A DNA stretch of 64,000 nt. Source: Psychroserpens mesophilus (GTDB lineage: Bacteria > Bacteroidota > Bacteroidia > Flavobacteriales > Flavobacteriaceae). This document shows positions 15,734-23,978 of this stretch, piece by piece; position 1 is the stretch's first letter, and every line of letters starts with the position of its first letter. Location of the stretch: the NCBI RefSeq assembly GCF_000826645.1, contig NZ_JXJP01000001.1, forward strand, positions 186,001 to 250,000. The letters run 5' to 3'. The notes under the pieces are model-generated. The model did not search any database. It had not been told where the DNA came from and saw nothing but the letters and a program-made list of their open reading frames with translations. The translations under genes were made by a program, and so were the position numbers.

Positions 15734-17691
15734 TGAGTCAAGATCAGCTTGACATACTGCAACGTGCTTTGGAGCGCGAAAAAAAGGCGAGGAAGGCTGC
15801 CGAAAGAATTCTTGAAGAGAAATCTCGGGAACTGTTTCAAACGTCGCAACAAATCGAACAACTTTTACAAGAAAAATCTTCTCAATTACAAGGAATATTC
15901 GAAAACATTGTGGATGCTTATGTCGTGATGGATCTAGATGGAAATATACTTAAATTTAATGAAGCGGCAACTACATTGTTTGGTTATGATTTAGACATAG
16001 AATCTGTAAATGTTATGAATCTTATACATAAAGACGATTATCAATACGCAATGTCTTCTTTTCTGGATTTGCAAACAAATGGCCTTTTTAAAAACTATGA
16101 AACTAGAGTATGCACAAAATCTGGAGAAGTCAAATGGGTGCATGTTAACGGAAGTCTTGTTTTAGATAATACCAATACACCTATTGCTGCTCAAGGTATT
16201 GTTCGTGATATTACAGATCAAAAAACCTCAAAAGAAAAGCTTATTGAATCTGAAAACAGATTAGCAGCACTTGTTTTAAATCTCGATAGTGGTATTGTAT
16301 TAGAAGATGAAAATCGAAAAATAGTCTTGACCAATAAAAAATTCTGTGAACTTTTTAATCTTAGCGCGCAACCTGAAGATTTAATAGGTATGGATTGCAT
16401 TGCAGCATCAGAACAAAACAAACTATTATTTAAAAATCCAAAAGCTTTCTTAGAACGAATGAAAGAAATAAATCTGGATAAAAAACCTGTAGTAGGTGAT
16501 GAGTTAGAAATGCTTGATGGTAAAATATTAGAGCGCGATTATATGCCAATTACTATTGGAGAAAAATCTAAGGGTTTCCTTTGGACTTTTACAGACGTCA
16601 CCTTAAAAAGGACTTATAGAAAAAGTTTAGAAGCACAAAAACAAAAATATTACAGCATTATTGCTAACATGCACTTAGGTTTGGTTGAAGTTAATAATGA
16701 GGATGAAATCCTGATGATTAATCAAAGCTTCTCTGAGATGTCTGGTTATACGCAGGATGAGGTCATTGGTAAAAAAGGAAGTGAATTATTTCCTGTTGAA
16801 GGTGGTTCTGAAATTATCTCCCAAGAAAATGAAAATAGGAAACAAGGAAAATCGAATTCTTATGAGATTAAAGTTAAAACCAAACAAGGTGAGATTCGAT
16901 ATTGGTTAATAAGTGGAGCACCAAACTATAACCTGAAAGGAGAAGTTGTTGGGTCTATAGGTATTCATTTAGACATAACAGATTTAAAAACCTTAGAGTT
17001 TCAAAAAGAATCATTGCTTTTAGAACTTGAAAAAAGTAACAACGAACTTCAAGAATATGCACACATCGTTTCTCATGATTTAAAATCTCCTTTACGAAGT
17101 ATAGATGCACTTGTAACCTGGATAAAAGAAGATAATAAGGGCAAACTGGATGATGTTAGTTTGCAAAACTTCACTCATATTGAAGGAACTTTAGAAAAAA
17201 TGGAATTACTAATTTCAGATATTTTAAATTATTCAAGTATTGGTGCTTTTCAGATTGAAAAAGTTGAAGTTAATACAGACCTATTAGTAAAAGAGATAAT
17301 CAAAATTATATATGTACCTGAACATATTTCTATTGCTATAAATAAAACATTGCCAACTTTGAAAGGCGACAAAGTTAAACTTCAACAATTGTTTCAAAAC
17401 CTTATAAGCAACGCAATTAAATTCATAAATAAACCTGAAGGTGAAATTGTTATAGACGTGACATCTAAAGACGGTTTTTATGAATTCTCAATTTCAGATA
17501 ATGGCATAGGTATTGAAAAACAATTTCATGATAAAATTTTTAAAATTTTTCATGCACTAAATAAAAGTAAAGACTCAACAGGTATTGGTTTATCAATTGT
17601 GAAAAAAATTATTGACCAGCACGAAGGAAAAATTTGGTTAGAAAGCGAATTAAATAAGGGGACAACGTTCTTTTTTACATTAAAAAAATAA
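15733..17691 (+). CDS. Multi-PAS histidine kinase, H-NOX-associated
   Basis: 652 aa, no membrane helix. Order: charged coiled coil (about 5-50, with EREKKARKAAERILEEKSREL, shared in type with kinases linked to sensory partner proteins), PAS1 (about 51-160), PAS2 (about 170-290), PAS3 with PAC (about 295-420), HisKA with YAHIVSHDLKSPLRSID (His448), HATPase_c with N-box QLFQNLISNAIKF, DNGIGI and STGIGLSIVKKI. No receiver is fused. Overlaps the H-NOX gene by one base, so H-NOX very likely controls it. The kinase core is highly similar to that of the second kinase at 18833. Confidence 0.93.
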   Translation: MSQDQLDILQRALEREKKARKAAERILEEKSRELFQTSQQIEQLLQEKSSQLQGIFENIVDAYVVMDLDGNILKFNEAATTLFGYDLDIESVNVMNLIHKDDYQYAMSSFLDLQTNGLFKNYETRVCTKSGEVKWVHVNGSLVLDNTNTPIAAQGIVRDITDQKTSKEKLIESENRLAALVLNLDSGIVLEDENRKIVLTNKKFCELFNLSAQPEDLIGMDCIAASEQNKLLFKNPKAFLERMKEINLDKKPVVGDELEMLDGKILERDYMPITIGEKSKGFLWTFTDVTLKRTYRKSLEAQKQKYYSIIANMHLGLVEVNNEDEILMINQSFSEMSGYTQDEVIGKKGSELFPVEGGSEIISQENENRKQGKSNSYEIKVKTKQGEIRYWLISGAPNYNLKGEVVGSIGIHLDITDLKTLEFQKESLLLELEKSNNELQEYAHIVSHDLKSPLRSIDALVTWIKEDNKGKLDDVSLQNFTHIEGTLEKMELLISDILNYSSIGAFQIEKVEVNTDLLVKEIIKIIYVPEHISIAINKTLPTLKGDKVKLQQLFQNLISNAIKFINKPEGEIVIDVTSKDGFYEFSISDNGIGIEKQFHDKIFKIFHALNKSKDSTGIGLSIVKKIIDQHEGKIWLESELNKGTTFFFTLKK

Positions 17692-17693
17692 CA

Positions 17694-18833
17694 ATGAAAA
17701 CAGTACAGTTAGTTAAACAAAAACATAAGAATAACCAGTGGACATACGTTGGTCAAAATCAAAAATTAAAAGAACCGTTAGTTCTCGTATTTGGAAACAG
17801 GTATATGTTAGAAGAGGATTCTGTATATGAAGAAATAAGAAAATTGTTTCCAGATGGTCATATCATATTTGGTTCTGCCTGTGCGGAAATTTCATTAAAT
17901 ACAGTAAACGAAGAGAGTATTACGATAACAGCAATAGAATTTGAAAAAAGTAATTTTTTAATTAAAACGAGTAATGTTTTAAATTCAGATTTAGATAGTT
18001 TTAAAACGGGAAATGAACTTATTCAACAATTTCCAGAAGAAGGTTTGAAGTATGTATTCGTGGTGTCTGAAGGGAGTTTTATTAATGGAAGTCAGCTTAC
18101 CAAAGGCATGAATACTTCTACCCAAAATAATTTATTAATTACGGGAGGATTGTGTGGAGATGATGCACGTTTTGAAAAAACTCTAGCTTCGTACAATGAA
18201 AACCCAAAGGAGGGAGAAATTGTAGCTATTGGATTTTATGGTGAAACTTTAGAGGTGTCGTTTTCAATTCATGGTGGCTGGACACCTTTTGGCCCAGAAC
18301 GAATCGTTACAAAATCAAAAGATAATACATTGTATGAGTTAGATGGTCAACCTGCTTTAGATTTATATAAAACCTATTTAGGCGATAAAGCGAGAGATTT
18401 ACCTGGTACAGCTTTGCTATATCCATTAAATGTGACTTCAACTGAAGAAAAACAATCTATAGTGCGGTCGATTTTGAATATTAATGAAGAAGATAATGCT
18501 GTAATACTAGCTGGAGATATTCCTGTTAACTCAAAAGTGCAATTAATGATGACTAATGTCGATAATATTGCTAATGCTTCAGAACAAGCAGCAAGACAAG
18601 CATTAGAATTCAGAAAAAACAAACCTGAAATCGCCTTTTTAGTCAGTTGCATTGGTAGAAAATTAGTTTTAGATCAAAGAGTAGAAGAAGAAATAGAAGA
18701 AGTGATAGAGGTTTTAGGTAATAATACAGTTACATGCGGTTTTTATTCATACGGAGAAATAGCTCCTTTCCATGGTGAAGTAGCCTGTCAATTACACAAC
18801 CAGACGATGACCATAACATTAATGAGTGAATAA
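17694..18833 (+). CDS. FIST domain sensor protein (NosP-like)
   Basis: 379 aa with FIST N (about 20-210: VLVFGNR...IIFGSACAEISLNTVNEESITITAIEF...GGLCGDDA) and FIST C (about 230-375: LYELDGQPALDLYKTYLGD...GRKLVLDQRVEEEIEEV...GFYSYGEIAPFHGEVACQLHNQTMTIT). FIST proteins are cytoplasmic ligand sensors; one branch, NosP, has been described as a heme protein that senses NO and acts on a co-encoded kinase. This gene is followed by a kinase with a one-base overlap. Whether it binds heme cannot be decided from sequence by eye, so 'NosP-like' is inference from domain and context. Confidence 0.9.
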   Translation: MKTVQLVKQKHKNNQWTYVGQNQKLKEPLVLVFGNRYMLEEDSVYEEIRKLFPDGHIIFGSACAEISLNTVNEESITITAIEFEKSNFLIKTSNVLNSDLDSFKTGNELIQQFPEEGLKYVFVVSEGSFINGSQLTKGMNTSTQNNLLITGGLCGDDARFEKTLASYNENPKEGEIVAIGFYGETLEVSFSIHGGWTPFGPERIVTKSKDNTLYELDGQPALDLYKTYLGDKARDLPGTALLYPLNVTSTEEKQSIVRSILNINEEDNAVILAGDIPVNSKVQLMMTNVDNIANASEQAARQALEFRKNKPEIAFLVSCIGRKLVLDQRVEEEIEEVIEVLGNNTVTCGFYSYGEIAPFHGEVACQLHNQTMTITLMSE

Positions 18834-19879
18834 TGAATTCTTTGCTAAAACGACAAATTCGTAAATATTTAAGTGATGAATTAAAGCACAATGAGTCTTT
18901 GAAAGATTTTATTAATGCTGTTGATAGTTCATACGACAATTTTGACGAGCAGTCGGCAATGATTCAAAGAGCAATGTCTATTAGTTCAGACGAATTATTT
19001 ACTGCTAATAGACAATTACAAAAAGAAGCTAGCGAGCAAAAGCAATTAATTGATAAGCTAAAAAACGTTATTAATACACTTAAGTTTTATGACCTTAAGG
19101 AAGGCAATGCAATAGAAAATCTGGATTTAAGTGGTTCGAAACTGGTTGATTTTATTGATAATCAAACCAAAGAAATTGTTGAAATAAATAAGCAAAAGGA
19201 ATCTCTTTTAAATGAATTAGCGCATCAAAACCAAGAACTTAGTGATTATGCGCATATGGTATCACACGATTTAAAATCTCCATTACGAAGCATAGACACT
19301 TTGACAGCCTGGTTAAAGGAGGATTATCATGATAAATTAGATGAAAATGGTAAAAACAGTATCAAACTTATAAGAAACAATGTTGAAAAAATGGATACCC
19401 TAATTAATGGTATTCTAGAGTACTCTACCATTGGGAAAAATCAGATTGAAATTTATGATGTCCATATTAATACGCTTATAGATAATATTCTTAAGATTAT
19501 TCAGGTTCCAGAACATATCAAAATTATTAAACAGAACTTACCTATTATAAAAGGCGATAAATACAGACTGCAACAATTGTTTCAGAATTTAATTGATAAT
19601 GCCATCTCCTACAATGATAAAGAGAAGGGGCTTATTGAAATTGGTGTCCAAGATTCTGGAGATTTTTGGCAGTTTTATGTTAAAGATAATGGCAAAGGAA
19701 TTCCAGAGGTTTATTTTGAAAAGATTTTTAAAACCTTTGAAAAATTAGAAAGTGGAGATCAATCAACAGGTATTGGATTATCAATAGTAAGAAAAATAGT
19801 TGAGCTTTATGGTGGTCAAATTTGGGTAACATCTAAAGTCAATGATGGTACTACCTTTCATTTTACACTCAAAAAATAA
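18833..19879 (+). CDS. Histidine kinase, FIST-associated
   Basis: 348 aa, soluble. A helical N-terminal region (about 1-95, including AMSISSDELFTANRQLQKEASEQKQLIDKL in part) replaces PAS domains, then a coiled coil (KQKESLLNELAHQNQELSDY), HisKA with YAHMVSHDLKSPLRSID (His145) and HATPase_c (QLFQNLIDNAISY, DNGKGI, STGIGLSIVRKI). The core is nearly the same as in the H-NOX-associated kinase, including the following WLKEDYHDKLDE / WIKEDNKGKLDD segment, indicating a duplication. It overlaps the FIST gene (TAATG) and is 2 bases before the Hpt gene. Confidence 0.93.
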   Translation: MNSLLKRQIRKYLSDELKHNESLKDFINAVDSSYDNFDEQSAMIQRAMSISSDELFTANRQLQKEASEQKQLIDKLKNVINTLKFYDLKEGNAIENLDLSGSKLVDFIDNQTKEIVEINKQKESLLNELAHQNQELSDYAHMVSHDLKSPLRSIDTLTAWLKEDYHDKLDENGKNSIKLIRNNVEKMDTLINGILEYSTIGKNQIEIYDVHINTLIDNILKIIQVPEHIKIIKQNLPIIKGDKYRLQQLFQNLIDNAISYNDKEKGLIEIGVQDSGDFWQFYVKDNGKGIPEVYFEKIFKTFEKLESGDQSTGIGLSIVRKIVELYGGQIWVTSKVNDGTTFHFTLKK

Positions 19880-19881
19880 TT

Positions 19882-20199
19882 ATGGAACAACCTAATTTGT
19901 CTTATATACATAGCATGTCCGGTGGTGATAAAGCTTTTGAACAAAAGTTAATCAATATTATTAAAGTAGAATTTCCAGAAGAAAAACAAATCTATTTTGA
20001 TAACATAACTGCTGAAAACTATAAACTTACTGCTGAGAATGTTCATAAACTTAAACATAAAATTAGTATTTTAGGCCTTGAGAAAAGTTATGAGATTGCA
20101 GTAGCGTTCGAAAATAATTTGCTTGAGGGTGAAACAACACTGCGAGACGAATTTGAATCTATTTTAACCATCATGACTAATTATTTACAACAGTTATAA
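19882..20199 (+). CDS. Stand-alone Hpt phosphotransfer protein
   Basis: 105 aa, four-helix Hpt fold. The phosphohistidine is His55 in ENVHKLKHKISILGL, matching the Hpt pattern H-K-L-K-G with His in the place of Gly. Moves phosphate between receivers; in this operon it would connect the single-domain receiver with the LytTR regulator. Fifteen bases separate it from the LytTR gene. Confidence 0.88.
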   Translation: MEQPNLSYIHSMSGGDKAFEQKLINIIKVEFPEEKQIYFDNITAENYKLTAENVHKLKHKISILGLEKSYEIAVAFENNLLEGETTLRDEFESILTIMTNYLQQL

Positions 20200-20214
20200 T
20201 TAGGTATAAAATTT

Positions 20215-20922
20215 ATGAATTGTATTATTATTGATGATGAGGCTACAGCTAGAGCAATCATTGGCCAATTGTGTTCTAATGTAGAAAGTTTAAATGTCTT
20301 AGAAGAATTTCCAAATGCAATTCAGGCTATTAAGTATTTAAATCAAAATGAAATTGATTTGATTTTCTTGGATATTCACATGCCAGATTTTACCGGGTTT
20401 GATTTCATTGAAACCTTAAAAAATCCACCAAAAATAATACTGACAACCTCTGATGCCAACTTTGCCATTCAAGCTTTTGAGTATGATTGTATTGTAGATT
20501 ATCTCGTAAAGCCTATAACTCCTGAGCGTTTTCAAAAGGCCATTCAAAAAGCAGAATCTAAGACAAGTGTTTCCGCGTCATCCAATTCAGAAAAAGTTGA
20601 AACGACGTCTGGGAATGACTTATATGTAAACATTGACCGTAGACTTATTAAAATTGATATTCCAAGTATTTATTTAGTCGAAGCTAAAGGCGATTATATC
20701 CACGTTAAAACTGAGAATCAAAATTATACAGTGCATTCAACCTTGAAAAAGATTGAAGACAAATTACCTAATGATTTATTCTTAAAAGTCCACCGATCAT
20801 TTATCATTAATGTTGATAAAATCATTGATATTGAAGATAATAGTGTCCTTATCAAAAAAGACGTTATCCCTGTTAGTCGCTCTAATCGACCAGAATTAAT
20901 GAAACGTCTTAATTTACTTTAA
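20215..20922 (+). CDS. LytTR-family response regulator
   Basis: 235 aa. Receiver 1-118 with Asp7/Asp8 (IIIDDEA), phosphoacceptor Asp53 (FLDIHMPDFTG) and Lys in YLVKPI; a Ser/Thr-rich linker; LytTR DNA-binding domain about 135-235 (IDIPSIYLVEAKGDYIHVKTE...HSTLKKIEDKLP...FLKVHRSFIINVDKI...ISRSNR-like PVSRSNRPELMK). LytTR domains bind pairs of short direct repeats about 21-22 bp apart, and such repeats (CATTCGTCTACA) precede this operon and several nearby genes. It is the expected terminal output of the relay. Confidence 0.95.
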   Translation: MNCIIIDDEATARAIIGQLCSNVESLNVLEEFPNAIQAIKYLNQNEIDLIFLDIHMPDFTGFDFIETLKNPPKIILTTSDANFAIQAFEYDCIVDYLVKPITPERFQKAIQKAESKTSVSASSNSEKVETTSGNDLYVNIDRRLIKIDIPSIYLVEAKGDYIHVKTENQNYTVHSTLKKIEDKLPNDLFLKVHRSFIINVDKIIDIEDNSVLIKKDVIPVSRSNRPELMKRLNLL

Positions 20923-20925
20923 AAC

Positions 20926-21014
20926 CATTCGTCGATACTTAACTGTCAACCAACGAAGTAAATGTTCATCCAAGCGAAAAGAAGCGTTCAGTAAACTCAT
21001 CGGTATTATATTTG
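20926..21014 (+). promoter_or_regulatory. LytTR-type site and promoter, short transcript
   Basis: CATTCGTCGATA at 20926-20937, second unit CAACCAACGAAG 21 bp later, and TATATTTG at 21007-21014, exactly 81 bp from the first unit. A terminator follows at 21058, before any gene. Confidence 0.65.
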
Positions 21015-21020
21015 TTTTCA

Positions 21021-21090
21021 GTAATCATAACAATTTTGTGATTAATAGCAAAAGTTTAGGCAAAGGAGACATCTTTTGCCTTTTCTGTTT
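21021..21090 (+). ncRNA. Candidate LytTR-controlled small RNA, about 70 nt
   Basis: Interval from about 7 bases after the TATATTTG box at 21007 to the T-tract of the terminator at 21058-21090. It has no plausible coding frame of its own and is separated from the next gene by a second complete promoter (21120-21208). The end points are estimated. Confidence 0.45.
21058..21090 (+). terminator. Intrinsic terminator
   Basis: 10-bp stem with one G-T pair (AGGCAAAGGA at 21058-21067, TCTTTTGCCT at 21072-21081), loop GACA, T-rich tail TTTCTGTTTT. Confidence 0.8.
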
Positions 21091-21119
21091 TATACAAGGT
21101 TGTAAAAAGTTAGAAAAAC

Positions 21120-21208
21120 CATTCATCTACACTTATTTGTCAGCCAACGTTCTAAGCTTTGTGTCAATCGAAAATCAATTAATACACTGCCCTAACAAGA
21201 TATATTTG
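21120..21208 (+). promoter_or_regulatory. LytTR-type site and promoter, gene 21230
   Basis: CATTCATCTACA at 21120-21131, second unit CAGCCAACGTTC 21 bp later, and TATATTTG at 21201-21208, again exactly 81 bp from the first base. This places the transcript start near 21215, just before the ATG at 21230. Confidence 0.72.
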
Positions 21209-21229
21209 CCTCAGAATCTAAAAGATAAG

Positions 21230-23833
21230 ATGATGAGTAAATTTTACACGATAAAAAATCTATTAATTGTATTGGGATATTTTTTGATAAGTTTAATCAC
21301 AAATGCTCAAGATATTCCATTCAATTGTGATTACAACGCTTACTTATTTCAATTTAATGATGTGTACGCTATAGATTTAGCTTCAGGGAATTCATATCAA
21401 GTTGCGGCAGATGTAACAACAGGAAACATTAATGCAGCAGCTTATAATCCTGCTGACGGCTTTATTTGGGGATCTTTAACGTCTCCGGAAAAATCTATTG
21501 TTCGTATTGGTAAAAACTTTACAACAACAACGTTTTATATAGAAGAATTACCAACAAGTAACAGATATGTTGGTGACGTTAGTAGTGAAGGGATCTATTA
21601 TCTTAAAGGCGGTGGGACAACGTATTACAAAATTGATCTTAATCCAGATTCTGAAAACTATATTCAACATCAGGCTACAGAAACTTTATCTCAAAACATA
21701 AATGTTCATGATTGGGCATTCAATGCTGTAGACGGCATGATGTATACAGTTGAGAAGAATTCTAACATATTATATCGTATCGATCCTTCAAATGGAAACG
21801 TTCAAGCTATCGGCGAAGTGCCAATCTTATCAGGATTAAGCTACACATATGGTGCAGTTTATTTTGATGCAGACGGTCGCTTTTATGTTTCAGCAAATCA
21901 AACAGGAACTATATATGTCATTCAAAGTGTTCAGAATTTAACTGTAAACGGAGGAATGAATTCTAATTTGTTCGCTTTCGGACCTTCAAGTTCAAGTAAT
22001 GATGGAGCTCGTTGTCCAACAGCTCCTGTACTTCAGGAAATTTGCGATAATGGAATTGATGATGATGGTGACGGGCTTATTGATTGTGAAGATCCGTCAT
22101 GTTCTGGTTTTGGCGATTGTGCAGTGATTGTTCCACCAACTTCAGGAGGAAACGCTGGAGGACTTGAAAGTAATAATAGACTTTCAGAACAAATTAATAA
22201 GCGAAACTTTAATCGCGCTAAAACAAGTTTTAAATTTGATATGAGTTCAGCAAGACGAATAGAGAAATCTAATAGTTATGCACAACGCAATGCGAACTCT
22301 TCATTTACTCTTGAAGATTTTATTCCTATCGAAACTATTAATGAAGATGAGGTTATTGAGTCAACACCTTCAGATTTATTGAGCATAACGAATGCTACAG
22401 ATATATACGCCGTAGATTATCTCAAAAACGGCAGTCCGATAGCTTCAATATTGGCTTTAAAAACCGAGAATGGCGTTTACGAGCACACCAAATATATATG
22501 TGATAGATTATTAGGAGCAGAATTAATTTCGGTGTCAACTATAGATATTAATGAGCAGTCATTTATTAAATCAATTATAAAAAATGTAGATGGAACTTTT
22601 GAATTTGTTTTAAGCTTATCAGCAAAAGTGATTAATAACGATGAAAACTTTGCCATCGAGAGTCACTGGAATTTAGATCAGTACGAACAAGACGTGACAT
22701 TTTATAACTTTCAGATTTGGTCAAACTCTATGGATGATTTATATCGTTTAGGAGAAGAAGTTCTTAACTTGATTAACATTGAAAAACCAATTTCAGATTA
22801 TAACAACTCATCAGCACCAACCGTATTTGTTAGAAAAGGAAGATATACAAATGGTGCATTAGATTTACAAATTATTAATACAAATGCAACAGATAATGTA
22901 ACCTTTGATGCTGGTTTCAGAATAACAGAAACGAGTGAATTTGATAACATGAGTTCTACAATTGATTTGAATTCCAACTACATTACAAACCTTCAAGTAG
23001 AAACTGGTAACCTTTTTGATGTCGGATTCAGAATTGGCGATGGCATAGCAACACCAGATGATTTATTTATGTCTGATGGTCCATGGGGAATTGATGATTC
23101 GCAAGCGGGTACAACAGTATCGACATATGACGTACTACCAAATGTTTTTAATTTTGAAACCGATGAATTTCCTGTTGAACGTAACGTGCAATTACATGCA
23201 AGTACAAATACCTATGTTGCTGCATACAGAGCGTTAACACCTAGGTTTAAGGCCGTAGATTTAACCTTTTTCAATAGTTTGAAATTTCAAGCTGAAGGCA
23301 CAGGGACTTTAGAAATTACCTTAGTAAAACAAAGTATTTCTAGTTGGGAAAATCAATTTAAAACAACTATTGATTTATCATCTAACTTATTAGATTATGC
23401 ATTGCCAATATCGAGTTTTACATCTGCAATTGGAGGTGAACTAGTATTAAACGATGTAGTTACAATCGTGTTTACCATGGTGTCTGAATCTGGAATGACA
23501 GAAACAAAAATGTTAACGTTAAATGATTTACGTTTTTCAAAGGAAGATGCGTTATCTGTTGTTAGTTCTAAATTGGAACAAAACCAAATGATAGCCTACC
23601 CAAATCCAATGACCTCTAAGACAACTATTCAGTTTACTACGAATAAAACGGAAACTGTTCAATTTGTAATATATGATCAATTAGGAAAAGTTGTGTTTCA
23701 AACCAATTATAGAACAACACCTGGGACCAATAAAATTCAATTAAACAAACAACTGTTTCGTTCAGGTCTATACATCGCCAAATTAATAAGTCAGCATAAC
23801 CTTTATAATCCCCTAAAATTGATAGCTAGATAA
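21230..23833 (+). CDS. T9SS-exported protein with DUF6923-like propeller and MopE-type motif
   Basis: 867 aa from ATG 21230 (or 21233). Signal peptide (IVLGYFLISLITNAQ). Residues about 25-260 look like a DUF6923-type beta-propeller (FQFNDVYAIDLASGNSYQV; AYNPADGFIWG; YKIDLNPDSENYI; GAVYFDADGRFYVSAN). At about 270-291 is a MopE-type metal-binding motif, EICDNGIDDDGDGLIDCED. A LruC-like or adhesin-like region of unknown fold follows (LKNGSPIASILALKTENGVYEHTKYICDRLLGAE in outline). The C-terminus (about 795-867, YPNPMTSKTTIQF ... SGLYIAKLI) is a T9SS type A sorting domain. The frame is open further upstream, but the predicted promoter at 21201 rules out that longer start. Its own LytTR-type promoter makes it a likely matrix or surface protein of the regulon. 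Confidence 0.85.
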   Translation: MMSKFYTIKNLLIVLGYFLISLITNAQDIPFNCDYNAYLFQFNDVYAIDLASGNSYQVAADVTTGNINAAAYNPADGFIWGSLTSPEKSIVRIGKNFTTTTFYIEELPTSNRYVGDVSSEGIYYLKGGGTTYYKIDLNPDSENYIQHQATETLSQNINVHDWAFNAVDGMMYTVEKNSNILYRIDPSNGNVQAIGEVPILSGLSYTYGAVYFDADGRFYVSANQTGTIYVIQSVQNLTVNGGMNSNLFAFGPSSSSNDGARCPTAPVLQEICDNGIDDDGDGLIDCEDPSCSGFGDCAVIVPPTSGGNAGGLESNNRLSEQINKRNFNRAKTSFKFDMSSARRIEKSNSYAQRNANSSFTLEDFIPIETINEDEVIESTPSDLLSITNATDIYAVDYLKNGSPIASILALKTENGVYEHTKYICDRLLGAELISVSTIDINEQSFIKSIIKNVDGTFEFVLSLSAKVINNDENFAIESHWNLDQYEQDVTFYNFQIWSNSMDDLYRLGEEVLNLINIEKPISDYNNSSAPTVFVRKGRYTNGALDLQIINTNATDNVTFDAGFRITETSEFDNMSSTIDLNSNYITNLQVETGNLFDVGFRIGDGIATPDDLFMSDGPWGIDDSQAGTTVSTYDVLPNVFNFETDEFPVERNVQLHASTNTYVAAYRALTPRFKAVDLTFFNSLKFQAEGTGTLEITLVKQSISSWENQFKTTIDLSSNLLDYALPISSFTSAIGGELVLNDVVTIVFTMVSESGMTETKMLTLNDLRFSKEDALSVVSSKLEQNQMIAYPNPMTSKTTIQFTTNKTETVQFVIYDQLGKVVFQTNYRTTPGTNKIQLNKQLFRSGLYIAKLISQHNLYNPLKLIAR

Positions 23834-23896
23834 TCCCTATAGCTGATTACTTATTGCATCTTAGACAGGAGATTTGTAACTAAGGTGTTTTAAGGT

Positions 23897-23929
23897 AAAG
23901 GCAAAAGCTTACGCTTTTGCCTTTTTTTG
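23897..23929 (+). terminator. Strong intrinsic terminator
   Basis: Perfect 12-bp stem (AAAGGCAAAAGC at 23897-23908, GCTTTTGCCTTT at 23913-23924), loop TTAC, long T-tract. Its GGCAAA/TTTTGCC core is like that of the terminator at 21058, so similar hairpins bracket the exported-protein gene. Confidence 0.92.
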
Positions 23930-23978
23930 ATTTTAATTCATTTCCGAATTAATTATTCTAACATGTTCATATGAAAAC

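Noticed and set aside
21038-21229. In-frame extension of the T9SS protein to a start at 21038
   Set aside because: It runs through a terminator hairpin (21058-21090) and a LytTR-type promoter (21120-21208), and puts 64 residues before a clear signal peptide.
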